From NCBI RefSeq assembly GCF_002115725.1, contig NZ_JFKD01000004.1:124001-188000 (forward strand): a stretch of 64,000 bases of DNA, given 5' to 3'. The notes beneath the pieces were generated by a model, which had not been told where the DNA came from, ran no database searches, and saw only the letters and a list, made by a program, of their open reading frames with translations. Below, in pieces: positions 44,708 through 52,792 of the stretch. Every line of letters starts with the position of its first letter. Positions within the stretch are counted from its first letter, which is position 1. Origin of the DNA: Marivita cryptomonadis (GTDB lineage: Bacteria; Pseudomonadota; Alphaproteobacteria; Rhodobacterales; Rhodobacteraceae). The position numbers and the translations under genes are program-made.

Positions 44708-46998
44708 GCGCGCACCGCCTCGGCCTCGCGCTCGGCCAGTCGCCACGCCTGATCGCGTCCGGCAAGATAGGGCAGCGGCCAGTCCGTTGCTGCGCGGTCA
44801 CCAAGCTTCGTGGCCTCGTGTAACGTCCAATAGGGATCGGCCAGATGCGGGCGGCCCACGGCCACTAGATCGGCGCGCCCGGCCATCAGGATCGAATTGG
44901 CGTGATCGGCCTCAAAGATATTGCCGACCGCCATCGTGCAAAGCTGCGCCTCGTTGCGGATGCGGTCCGAAAACGGGGTCTGGAACATCCGGCCATAGAC
45001 TGGGCGCGCCTTGGTTGAGGTTTGGCCTGCGGACACGTCGATCAGGTCCGCTCCGGCCTTAGCGAAGGCTTGGGCGATCAGAACCGCCTCGTCCGGCGTA
45101 ACGCCGTCCTCGTCCAGCCAATCGGTGGCCGAGATACGCACCGACATTGGTTTCCCCTCTGGCCAGACCGCCCGCATCGCAGAGAACACCTCAAGTGGAT
45201 AGCGCAGACGGTTCTCCAGACTGCCGCCGTAATCATCTGTACGGATATTCGAAGCTGGCGAGATGAAGGACGACAACAAGTATCCATGCGCTGCGTGCAG
45301 TTCGATCATGTCGAACCCGGCGCGGTCTGCCATTTCAGCAGAGGCCACGAATTGCGCGGTGATCTCTTCCATCTCGGCCCGCGTGATTTCGCGCGGCGTC
45401 GCGTTCTCGTCCGACCAAGGCAGAGCAGAGGCGCTGACCACGTCCCAGTTGTCCTCGGGCAGGGGGGCGTCCATCCGCTCCCATCCGAGTTGCGTCGATC
45501 CCTTGCGGCCGGAATGGCCGATCTGGCAGCAGATTTTCGTATCCGTAACGCCGTGTACGAATTTGGTAAGCCGCGCCCAAGCCGCTTCGTGCTCGGGTGT
45601 GTAAAGCCCCGGACAGCCGGGGGTGATCCGCCCCTCGGGCGACACACAGGTCATTTCGGTAAAGACCAGCCCCGCGCCGCCTTTCGCGCGTTCGCCATAG
45701 TGGACAAGGTGCCAGTCCGTGGGGCATCCGTCCTCTGCCATGTACTGCGCCATGGGCGAGACCACGATGCGGTTCTTCAGGTCCATGTCCCGCAGGCGGA
45801 ACGGGGTGAACATCGGTGCTCGCAGCGGCGCGTCCTCAGGCACACCAGCCTGCGTCATGAACCAGCGTTCTGCGCCTTCGAGCCACGCTTTATCGCGCGC
45901 GCGGAGGTTCTCGTGGCTGATCCGCTGGCTGCGGGTGAGCATCGAATAATTAAGCTGCACGGGATCGAGGCCCAGATACCGCTCGACCGTTTCGAACCAC
46001 TCCATCGAATTGCGGGCCGCCGATTGCAGGCGCAGCACTTCGAGGCGGCGTTCGTCTTTGTAGCGCTGGAACGCTCGCGCCGTGTTGGGTTCGGTATGCA
46101 GGTATTCAGCCAGAGCAATCGCGGATTCCAGCGCAAGCTTGGTGCCTGATCCGATGGAGAAATGCGCGGTCGCGGCGGCATCGCCCAGCAGGACAACGTT
46201 CTCGTGGCTCCATGTCTCGCACAGCACGCGGGGGAAGCGGATCCAGGCCGACCCCCGGACATGCCGCGCATTCGTCATCAGGGCATGGCCACCGAGGTGA
46301 TCCTTGAAGATCGCTTCGCAGGTGGCGATGCTTTCGTCCTGCGTCATGTCGGGGAAACCGAAGGCGTCAAAGGTCTCTTGCGTGCATTCGACAATGAAGG
46401 TCGCGGTGTCGTCGTCGAACTGGTAGGCGTGCGCCCAGACCCAGCCCTTGTCGGTCTCTTCGAAAATGAAGGTGAACGCGTCGTCGAACCGCTGATGCGT
46501 GCCCAGCCAGACAAACTGGCAACGCCGCAGGTCGATGTCCGGTTTGAAGCTGTCGGCATAAAGCGTGCGGGTCTTGGAATTAAGGCCGTCGCTGGCCACC
46601 ACAAGATCATAGTCTTGCCGGTAATCCTCGGCGCTGCCGATTTCGGTCTCGAACCGCAGGTCGACGCCCAATTCCCGTGCCCGTGCTTGCAGCAGGATCA
46701 ACAGTTGTTTGCGTCCGATGCCGCAGAACCCGTGACCGGAAGACACAAGCCGTTCGCCGCGATAGTGCAGGGCAATGTCATCCCAATATGCGAAATGGGC
46801 GCGGATCGCCTCGGCGCTTGTCGCGTCATTCGCGGCCAGATTGTCGAGCGTTTCATCCGACAGAACAACGCCCCAGCCGAACGTATCGTCGGGCTTGTTG
46901 CGTTCGATGATGGTGATCTCATGCGAGGGATCGCGCAGTTTCATCGAGATCGCAAAGTACAGACCCGCAGGACCGCCCCCCAGACATGCAACACGCAT
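44704..46998 (-). CDS. 2-aminobenzoyl-CoA monooxygenase/reductase (fusion of flavin hydroxylase and OYE domains)
   Basis: A 764-residue fusion. Residues 1-390 form a group A flavin monooxygenase ('[13 protein letters not shown]' at the start, '[12 protein letters not shown]', '[16 protein letters not shown]'). Residues about 395-760 form an old-yellow-enzyme reductase ('[18 protein letters not shown]', '[16 protein letters not shown]', '[12 protein letters not shown]'). This fusion hydroxylates and then reduces the ring of 2-aminobenzoyl-CoA; salicylyl-CoA 5-hydroxylases are close relatives. Co-encoded ligase, beta-oxidation enzymes and RidA favour the anthranilate route. It is the first gene of the minus-strand operon. 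Confidence 0.94.
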   Translation of the reverse strand: MRVACLGGGPAGLYFAISMKLRDPSHEITIIERNKPDDTFGWGVVLSDETLDNLAANDATSAEAIRAHFAYWDDIALHYRGERLVSSGHGFCGIGRKQLLILLQARARELGVDLRFETEIGSAEDYRQDYDLVVASDGLNSKTRTLYADSFKPDIDLRRCQFVWLGTHQRFDDAFTFIFEETDKGWVWAHAYQFDDDTATFIVECTQETFDAFGFPDMTQDESIATCEAIFKDHLGGHALMTNARHVRGSAWIRFPRVLCETWSHENVVLLGDAAATAHFSIGSGTKLALESAIALAEYLHTEPNTARAFQRYKDERRLEVLRLQSAARNSMEWFETVERYLGLDPVQLNYSMLTRSQRISHENLRARDKAWLEGAERWFMTQAGVPEDAPLRAPMFTPFRLRDMDLKNRIVVSPMAQYMAEDGCPTDWHLVHYGERAKGGAGLVFTEMTCVSPEGRITPGCPGLYTPEHEAAWARLTKFVHGVTDTKICCQIGHSGRKGSTQLGWERMDAPLPEDNWDVVSASALPWSDENATPREITRAEMEEITAQFVASAEMADRAGFDMIELHAAHGYLLSSFISPASNIRTDDYGGSLENRLRYPLEVFSAMRAVWPEGKPMSVRISATDWLDEDGVTPDEAVLIAQAFAKAGADLIDVSAGQTSTKARPVYGRMFQTPFSDRIRNEAQLCTMAVGNIFEADHANSILMAGRADLVAVGRPHLADPYWTLHEATKLGDRAATDWPLPYLAGRDQAWRLAEREAEAVRA

Positions 46999-47049
46999 TT
47001 CGACCTCTTTCTATAGCAGCTTGAAGGGAAGGCTGCCTGAGTCGTGCAA

Positions 47050-47083
47050 TTATTTCAAGCTTGAAGTTTTAAACTTGAAATAA
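47050..47083. promoter_or_regulatory. Overlapping inverted repeats between the divergent anthranilate genes
   Basis: TTATTTCAAG (47050-47059) is mirrored exactly by CTTGAAATAA (47074-47083). Inside lies a second perfect palindrome, TTCAAGCTTGAA (47054-47065). The half-site TTCAAG thus repeats at least three times. The region is AT-rich against a GC-rich background and sits between the monooxygenase/reductase gene and the plus-strand dehydrogenase gene. The MarR regulator at 43515 is the likely binder. Confidence 0.72.
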
Positions 47084-47180
47084 ATTTGGTGCCGCGATCC
47101 TATGGCAAGAGGCACTTGCCATTCTTGACCCGCGCCCCGACAAATGCGCCAACAGTCCAATGCAAAGGCGACCCAGTGCG

Positions 47181-49121
47181 ATGACCGTCTCGATAGACAC
47201 ACAAGGCCGCGTGGCGATCGTCACGATCGACAACCCACCGGTCAACGCGTCGTCGCAAGCGGTGCGTGCAGGGCTGTTGGAAGCTGTGACTAAGACCGAG
47301 GATGACCCTGATGTCGACGCGGTCGTCCTCGCCTGTGCAGGACGCACCTTTGTCGCCGGAGCTGATGTGCGCGAGTTCGACCTGCCGCTGATGGAGCCCC
47401 ATTTGCCGGATGTCATTGCTGCCATAGAGGCCGCATCGAAACCGTGGGTCGCGGCAATCCACGGCACCGCTCTGGGTGGGGGGCTGGAACTGGCAATGGG
47501 GTGCCATTTCCGGATCGCGGATCCCATGGCGCGCATGGGTTTGCCCGAAGTGAACCTTGGTCTGGTGCCGGGGGCCGGGGGGACGGTCCGATTGCCGCGT
47601 CTGGTCGAGGCTGAACTGGCGCTGACGATGATTGCGGGGGGCAAGCCGATCTTGGCCAACGTGGCGCTGACCGCAGGTCTGATCGACGCGATTGCAACGA
47701 GCGATCTGCTGGACGAAGCCGTGGCTTTGGCGGTCGAACACGCGGCGCCACGGCGCACGCTTGAAAACGCGGTTGTGGGTGCATCTGATGCGGAGGCTTT
47801 CGACAAGACAGCAACAGGCCTGCGTCGCAAAGTACGCGGGCAGGAGTCGATTGCAGCGGCCATCGACGCGGTAGGGCGCGGTGTGCGCTTGCCCGCTGAC
47901 GAGGCTTTGGCGGCGGAACGCGCGGCGTTCCTTGCCCTGAAATCCAGCGATCAGGCCCGCGCCTTGCGGCACATCTTCTTTGCCGAGCGCGCCACCTTGG
48001 CTGATCCAAGAGCCAAGCTGACGCCGCGCCCTTTACAGCGCATCGGTGTGATCGGTGGTGGCACGATGGGTGTGGGCATCGTGTCGGCCTTTCTGATGCG
48101 GGGCTTTGAGGTCACCTTGATCGAACGCGATGAAGCCAGCTTGCACGCCGGTGCCGACCGAGTGCACGCGACGCTCGACAGCAGCGCCAAGCGTGGCCTC
48201 CTTCCTGATCTGGACGCGGTGTCGGCGCGGTTCGACACCGCTATCGACTATGCCGCGCTTTCGGATGCGGATTTGGTGATCGAAGCGGTGTTCGAGGACA
48301 TGGAGGTCAAGAAACAGGTTTTTGCCCGACTGGATCAGGTGACAAAGCCGGATGCGATCTTGGCGACCAACACGTCGTATCTTGACGTGAACGCTATTGC
48401 AGCGGTGCTGTCCGATCCGTCGCGCGCCGTTGGCCTGCATTTCTTTTCTCCGGCCCATGTCATGAAGCTTCTGGAGATCGTCCTGCCCGGCGCGGTGGCC
48501 GAGGATGTGGTCGCCACGGCGGCGAAACTGTCCAAATCGCTGGGCAAGATCGGGGTTTTGTCCGGGGTCTGCGATGGGTTCATCGGCAACCGCATCATGT
48601 CGGCCTATCGGGCCGAGGCGGATCGGCTGCTGATCGACGGGGCCAGCCCCGATCAGGTGGACAGCGCCATGCGGGCTTATGGCTTTCCGATCGGCGTCTT
48701 TGAGATGCAGGATTTGGCAGGGTTGGATATTGCGTGGGCCATGCGCAAGCGGCGGTTGGCCGAGGGCAAGATCAGCGGTGGATATATCAGGATCGCGGAT
48801 CGCTTGTGTGAGATTGGTCGCTTCGGGCGCAAGACGGGCGCTGGGTGGTATGACCACGTCGACGGCACTGCACTGCCGTCTGAGGTGGTGATGTCCATCA
48901 TCGCCGAAGAGCGTCAGACGATGGAAGCGGTGGGCAAAGCATTTGCCACCGAGGATGTGATGCCGCGTATTCTGGGCGCGATGACACGGGAGGCGGAGGC
49001 TGTGCTTGCCGAAGGGATCGCCCGGTCTGCCGAGGATATCGACGTGGTCATGGTCAATGGTTACAGCTTTCCGCGCTGGAAAGGTGGACCGATGTTTGCG
49101 GCCCGCAGTGCTGGCGGGTAA
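47181..49121 (+). CDS. Bifunctional enoyl-CoA hydratase / 3-hydroxyacyl-CoA dehydrogenase (FadB/FadJ-like)
   Basis: The 646-residue protein joins an N-terminal crotonase domain ('GRTFVAGADVREF', 'IHGTALGGGLELAM', 'LPEVNLGLVPGAGGT') to an NAD-dependent 3-hydroxyacyl-CoA dehydrogenase ('GVIGGGTMGVGIVSAFL' near 285, 'GLHFFSPAHVMKLLEIV' , 'GFIGNRI'). It should finish beta-oxidation of the ring-opened anthranilate product. Start at 47181 is chosen because the crotonase fold begins here; an ATG at 47160 would add seven residues but lacks a ribosome site. It is divergent from the main operon across the inverted repeats. Confidence 0.94.
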   Translation: MTVSIDTQGRVAIVTIDNPPVNASSQAVRAGLLEAVTKTEDDPDVDAVVLACAGRTFVAGADVREFDLPLMEPHLPDVIAAIEAASKPWVAAIHGTALGGGLELAMGCHFRIADPMARMGLPEVNLGLVPGAGGTVRLPRLVEAELALTMIAGGKPILANVALTAGLIDAIATSDLLDEAVALAVEHAAPRRTLENAVVGASDAEAFDKTATGLRRKVRGQESIAAAIDAVGRGVRLPADEALAAERAAFLALKSSDQARALRHIFFAERATLADPRAKLTPRPLQRIGVIGGGTMGVGIVSAFLMRGFEVTLIERDEASLHAGADRVHATLDSSAKRGLLPDLDAVSARFDTAIDYAALSDADLVIEAVFEDMEVKKQVFARLDQVTKPDAILATNTSYLDVNAIAAVLSDPSRAVGLHFFSPAHVMKLLEIVLPGAVAEDVVATAAKLSKSLGKIGVLSGVCDGFIGNRIMSAYRAEADRLLIDGASPDQVDSAMRAYGFPIGVFEMQDLAGLDIAWAMRKRRLAEGKISGGYIRIADRLCEIGRFGRKTGAGWYDHVDGTALPSEVVMSIIAEERQTMEAVGKAFATEDVMPRILGAMTREAEAVLAEGIARSAEDIDVVMVNGYSFPRWKGGPMFAARSAGG

Positions 49122-49126
49122 CCAGA

Positions 49127-50389
49127 TTAGGCGTCTTCGGGCACTCGGATCGCGGCGCACCCCTGATACGCCATGTACCCGCGCTGGATGGCGATCTGGT
49201 CGGCGATGAACTTGGCGTCGTGCCATACCCCCCAGATAAAGGACGACCCGCGCCGCGTCTGCCACGGCAAGCCCACGAAATAGAGCCCCGGTTCACGCGA
49301 CACACCGCGCTGATGCTGGGGGCGCCCTGCGTCGTCAAAGGTGTCGGCCTTGATCCAGCTGAAATCGAACTGATAGCCGGTCGCCCAGAGGATCGTTGCA
49401 ATCCCGGCCTCGGCCAGATCGATCTCGCGCACCGGATCAGTGACGCAGGCGGGGTCTTGGGGGATGATGCGTGCCTCGGGTTCCTTTGGCAAATCCAGCC
49501 CGTGTTTGGCGATATAAGCATCCGCCTCGTCCAGAACCGACAGGTAGTTGGTATCTCCGGCCTGCAGGTTGGTCTTTAGGTCGTCGGCAAAGCGGACCAC
49601 GCCGTCCCGATAGCCCTCGGTCATTCCCAAGAGTGTCATGCCGCGATGCGCCAGCGCGCGGAAGTCGATGGTTTTGCCGCCATGAGCGCCGCTTACTGCG
49701 ATGGTGACATGTTCGGTGCCGGGGCCGGGGCTGTCGGCGTTCCATTTGCCCAGCACACCCAGCCACCAGACATTATCCCGCCCGCGGTAGCGCCGGGGCG
49801 GGCGGTCATGGGGCCCGATGGAGAGATAGACCTTGCGGCCCGCTGCCATCAGTTCCTCGGCAATCTGCACGCCTGACGATCCGCCGCCCACCACCAGCAC
49901 TGCCCCTTGGGGCAACTGATCGGGGTTGTGATAGGCGTTCGAGTGCAGTTGCAGCGGGCCTGCCTCTGCGGGCACTACAGGCGGGATGGCTGGTTTCTGG
50001 AACGGCCCGGTTGCCGCCACAACATGGCGGGCACGGATCGTGCCTTTCGAGGTTTCGATCACAAACCCGCCGTCTTTGGGTGTCACGGCCGTTACATCGA
50101 CGCCGGTGCGGATCGGCGCGTTGAACCGTTTGGCATAAGTTTCGAAGTAGGCGGCCACGCTTTCCTTGTCGGGGAAGGCATCGTCGTCGCAGGCAAAGGC
50201 CATGTTGGGAAACCGGTCGTGCCATGCGGGGCCATTCGCAACCAGCGAATCCCAGCGCTCGGTCCGCCAGCGCTCGGCGATCCGGGCGCGTTCCAGAACC
50301 ACATGGGGAATGCCGAGCGTTGTGAGATGTTCGCTCATGGCAACACCGGCCTGACCAGCGCCGACGACGACCGTATCGAATTCTTCCAT
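49127..50389 (-). CDS. Flavin-containing monooxygenase-like FAD/NAD(P) oxidoreductase
   Basis: A 420-residue two-dinucleotide-domain flavoprotein: FAD motif 'VVGAGQAGVAMSEHL' at the start and NAD(P) motif 'VVGGGSSGVQIAEEL' near 170; 'ILWATGYQFDFSW' towards the end. The FxGxxxHxxxWP fingerprint of classical FMO/BVMO enzymes is not evident. AGGAGGCACCC precedes the ATG. It is divergent from a RidA gene, and the shared promoter contains the TTAG-N7-CTAA box found before other amine-regulon genes. It may oxidise an amine-derived product; the substrate is unknown. Confidence 0.9.
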   Translation of the reverse strand: MEEFDTVVVGAGQAGVAMSEHLTTLGIPHVVLERARIAERWRTERWDSLVANGPAWHDRFPNMAFACDDDAFPDKESVAAYFETYAKRFNAPIRTGVDVTAVTPKDGGFVIETSKGTIRARHVVAATGPFQKPAIPPVVPAEAGPLQLHSNAYHNPDQLPQGAVLVVGGGSSGVQIAEELMAAGRKVYLSIGPHDRPPRRYRGRDNVWWLGVLGKWNADSPGPGTEHVTIAVSGAHGGKTIDFRALAHRGMTLLGMTEGYRDGVVRFADDLKTNLQAGDTNYLSVLDEADAYIAKHGLDLPKEPEARIIPQDPACVTDPVREIDLAEAGIATILWATGYQFDFSWIKADTFDDAGRPQHQRGVSREPGLYFVGLPWQTRRGSSFIWGVWHDAKFIADQIAIQRGYMAYQGCAAIRVPEDA

Positions 50390-50477
50390 GGGTGCCTCCT
50401 TGACGATGGGGCCGAGCATAGGCAGCGGCCCCATGCGCGGCACACAACGGATTCCGAAAGCCTTGCTTGGGTTCTTT

Positions 50478-50503
50478 CTAATCAGGATTAGGCGTGGGCT
50501 AAT
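50478..50503. promoter_or_regulatory. LysR-type operator in the FMO/RidA divergent promoter
   Basis: ATTAG-GCGTGGG-CTAAT (50487-50503) fits the T-N11-A rule for LysR regulators. A third half-site is added by CTAATC-AG-GATTAG (50478-50491). The same TTAG-N7-CTAA box recurs at 52702 and 56394, which supports it as a real regulatory site of the regulator encoded at 51765. Confidence 0.72.
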
Positions 50504-50583
50504 CACAGATGAGGGAAAGGGTCGTTCCGCCTTTGGCCGCCGAAAGGATAGATCAAGTGGTACGCCTCATGAGGACAACAGGC

Positions 50584-51012
50584 ATGGCCCATACCCGAAT
50601 TCGTACGTTCAACACGTCAGACACCTATCCCGAACAGAAGCTCGACAATGATTTATGTCAGGCAGTTGTCACCCAAGGGGGCCGGACCGTATGGCTGCGG
50701 GGACAGTGTCCGCAGAACCTTGATGATGCTCAGAATATCGACAGCCATGACCCGGTGGAACAAACCCACAAGGTGATGCAGAATATCCGCCAACTGATTG
50801 AAGAGGCCGGCGGCGAGATGGCGCATCTGGTCAAGGTGGTGGTCTACATCACCGATGTGCGCCACCGCGAGGCGGTCTATCGCACCATGGGCGAGTACAT
50901 CAAAGGCGTACATCCGGTGTCCACGGGCCTGGTCGTCAGCGCGCTGGCACGGCCCGAGTGGCTGGTCGAGATCGACGGCACTGCCGTGATCCCGGACGGG
51001 TATCAGCGATGA
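50584..51012 (+). CDS. RidA-family protein of the amine regulon
   Basis: A 142-residue YjgF/RidA-like protein ('QNIRQLIEEAGGEMAHLVKV', 'HPVSTGLVVSALARPEWLVE'). Members hydrolyse imines or enamines formed by amine oxidation. It is longer at the N-terminus than the RidA of the anthranilate operon and belongs to a different subgroup. GAGG 11 bases upstream supports the start at 50584. Its stop overlaps the DUF1028 gene start. It likely deals with imines made by the dehydrogenase encoded downstream. Confidence 0.9.
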   Translation: MAHTRIRTFNTSDTYPEQKLDNDLCQAVVTQGGRTVWLRGQCPQNLDDAQNIDSHDPVEQTHKVMQNIRQLIEEAGGEMAHLVKVVVYITDVRHREAVYRTMGEYIKGVHPVSTGLVVSALARPEWLVEIDGTAVIPDGYQR

Positions 51013-51683
51013 CGTTTTCACTGGTCGCGCGCTGTGCCGAAACAGGGATGTTCGGAGTGGCGATTTCCTCGTCTTCGCCTGCAGTTGCGGCGCGTTGTTC
51101 CTATGCGCGGGCGGGTGTCGGTGCGGTGGCCAGCCAGAACGTGACCGACCCTTCGCTTGGGCCTTTTGCGCTGGACATGATGCAGGGTGGCATGTCGGCG
51201 GCAGAGGCTATTGCGGGCGTACGCGATCAGGGGCGGCACATTGCCTATCGTCAGGTTCTGGCGATTGATCGGCAGGGCCGCACGGCGATCCATTCCGGGC
51301 CAAAATCTCTGGGTATCTGGACACAGGCCGAAGGCCGGGATGTCGCGTCAGGGGGCAACCTTCTGGCCAATGACGGCGTGCCTGCAGCCATCGTCGCGGG
51401 GTTCGAAGCGGCGCAGGGACATTTGGGCGACAGGCTCATCGCGGCCTTGCGCGCAGGTCTGGCCGCAGGGGGCGAAGCGGGGCCGGTGCATTCGGCAGGA
51501 ATGATGCTGGTGGACAAGGTTAACTGGCCCGTCGCCGATCTGCGATGTGACTGGACCGAAGACTGCCCGATCGAGGCGGTCGCCACCGCGTGGGACATCT
51601 ACAAACCGCAGCTTGACGCCTATGTGCAGCGGGCGCTCGATCCGACACAGGCGCCATCCTACGGTGTGCCGGGCGACGAATGA
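51009..51683 (+). CDS. DUF1028 family protein (putative Ntn-hydrolase)
   Basis: The 224-residue product begins 'MTFSLVARCAETGMFGVAISSSSPAVAARC', shown here only in part as the DUF1028 start, and continues with 'SYARAGVGAVASQNVTDP' and 'GNLLANDGVPAAI'. DUF1028 proteins adopt an Ntn-hydrolase-like fold of unclear substrate and commonly travel with RidA genes in amine or amino-acid catabolic clusters. The ATG overlaps the RidA stop by four bases. An amidase-type role is a guess from the fold. Confidence 0.9.
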   Translation: MTFSLVARCAETGMFGVAISSSSPAVAARCSYARAGVGAVASQNVTDPSLGPFALDMMQGGMSAAEAIAGVRDQGRHIAYRQVLAIDRQGRTAIHSGPKSLGIWTQAEGRDVASGGNLLANDGVPAAIVAGFEAAQGHLGDRLIAALRAGLAAGGEAGPVHSAGMMLVDKVNWPVADLRCDWTEDCPIEAVATAWDIYKPQLDAYVQRALDPTQAPSYGVPGDE

Positions 51684-51764
51684 TGCGCTTTGGCGGCGCT
51701 CAGCCTTGAAGCCATCCCCGAACCCGTCCACAGTTTGACGGATCCATTCGTTCAGGGGGCACGG

Positions 51765-52700
51765 ATGCTGCGTTACACGCTGCGGCAATTGGAATACTTC
51801 GTTGCCGTGGGTGAGACGGGCAGCATCGCGCGTGCGTCTGAGCGGATCAACGTGTCCTCGCCGTCTATCTCTTCTGCTATTTCGCAGCTTGAGGCCGAGT
51901 TTGGCCTGCCGCTTTTTGTGCGCCAGCACGCGCAGGGCCTTTCGCTCACACAGGCGGGGCGGCAGATGCTTGATCAGGCCAAGACCGTCCTGCGCGAGGC
52001 AGGCGCGATGATGGACATCGCCGGTGACATTTCCGGCTCTGTCCGGGGGCCGTTGAGCATCGGGTGTCTGTTGACTTTTGCACAGCTCGTGCTGCCGACC
52101 TTGCGCCGTGGGTTCGAGGCGGAATTTTCCGAAGTGCGTCTGCGCCAGCACGAACTGAACCAAGTGGAACTGTTCAGCGCTTTGCGACGGTCCGAGATCG
52201 ACGTGGCGTTGACCTATGATCTTGATCTGCCTGCGGATTTGCAATTCACCGCACTGGTGCGCCTACCGCCCATCGCGCTGATGGGAACCGCCCATCCGCT
52301 GGCGGATCGGGACGTGGTCACGGTCGAGGATCTGAGCGCGCATCCGATGGTTCTGCTCGATCTGCCGCTGAGCGCGGATTATTTCCTGTCGCTGTTTGAT
52401 CATGCGGGGGGCAAGCCGGTGATTGCCGAACGCACGCGCGACATGGCGGTGATGCGGTCGATGGTGGGCAATGATTTTGGCTATTCCATCGCCAATGTTC
52501 GCCCACTTAGCGACACGTCCCCGGATGGCAACCCGGTGCGGGTGATCCCTATTGGTGGCAAGGTGCGCGCACTGCGAATGGGACTTCTGACGGCGCAGGA
52601 TGCGGATCGGTCGAACGCAGTGCGCGCGTTCATCGAATACGCTGCATCGCTGGTGCGAACAGGCCGTCTGGACCGGATCGGCGGCGAACCTTTGGTCTGA
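51765..52700 (+). CDS. LysR-family transcriptional regulator of the amine regulon
   Basis: The 311-residue regulator has the LysR helix-turn-helix at about residues 3-62 ('LRQLEYFVAVGETGSIARA', 'SPSISSAISQLEAEFGLPLF') and a periplasmic-binding-protein-like sensor domain. The start at 51765 (MLRYTLRQ) is the family start and follows CAGGGGG; a longer in-frame version is less likely. A TTAG-N7-CTAA palindrome lies just after its stop, before the dehydrogenase gene. Two more copies precede the RidA/FMO and PotA genes, defining a probable regulon. Confidence 0.93.
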   Translation: MLRYTLRQLEYFVAVGETGSIARASERINVSSPSISSAISQLEAEFGLPLFVRQHAQGLSLTQAGRQMLDQAKTVLREAGAMMDIAGDISGSVRGPLSIGCLLTFAQLVLPTLRRGFEAEFSEVRLRQHELNQVELFSALRRSEIDVALTYDLDLPADLQFTALVRLPPIALMGTAHPLADRDVVTVEDLSAHPMVLLDLPLSADYFLSLFDHAGGKPVIAERTRDMAVMRSMVGNDFGYSIANVRPLSDTSPDGNPVRVIPIGGKVRALRMGLLTAQDADRSNAVRAFIEYAASLVRTGRLDRIGGEPLV

Positions 52701-52717
52701 CTTAGCGCCAGCCTAAG
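52701..52717. promoter_or_regulatory. LysR-type operator before the amine dehydrogenase gene
   Basis: CTTAG-CGCCAGC-CTAAG is a 17-bp palindrome with T-N11-A spacing, right after the LysR stop and 76 bp before the dehydrogenase start. It matches the boxes at 50488 and 56394. Confidence 0.72.
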
Positions 52718-52792
52718 CAACGGTTCCAAGGCCAAGACTTTTGCGCTGCAGCATAGATAGTAAGCTGCCGGAAACCCGACAGGAGAGGCTTG

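Noticed and set aside
44704..46998. Annotation as salicylyl-CoA 5-hydroxylase
   Set aside because: The fused OYE domain and the surrounding ligase, beta-oxidation and RidA genes fit the 2-aminobenzoyl-CoA pathway better; kept as an alternative in the entry.
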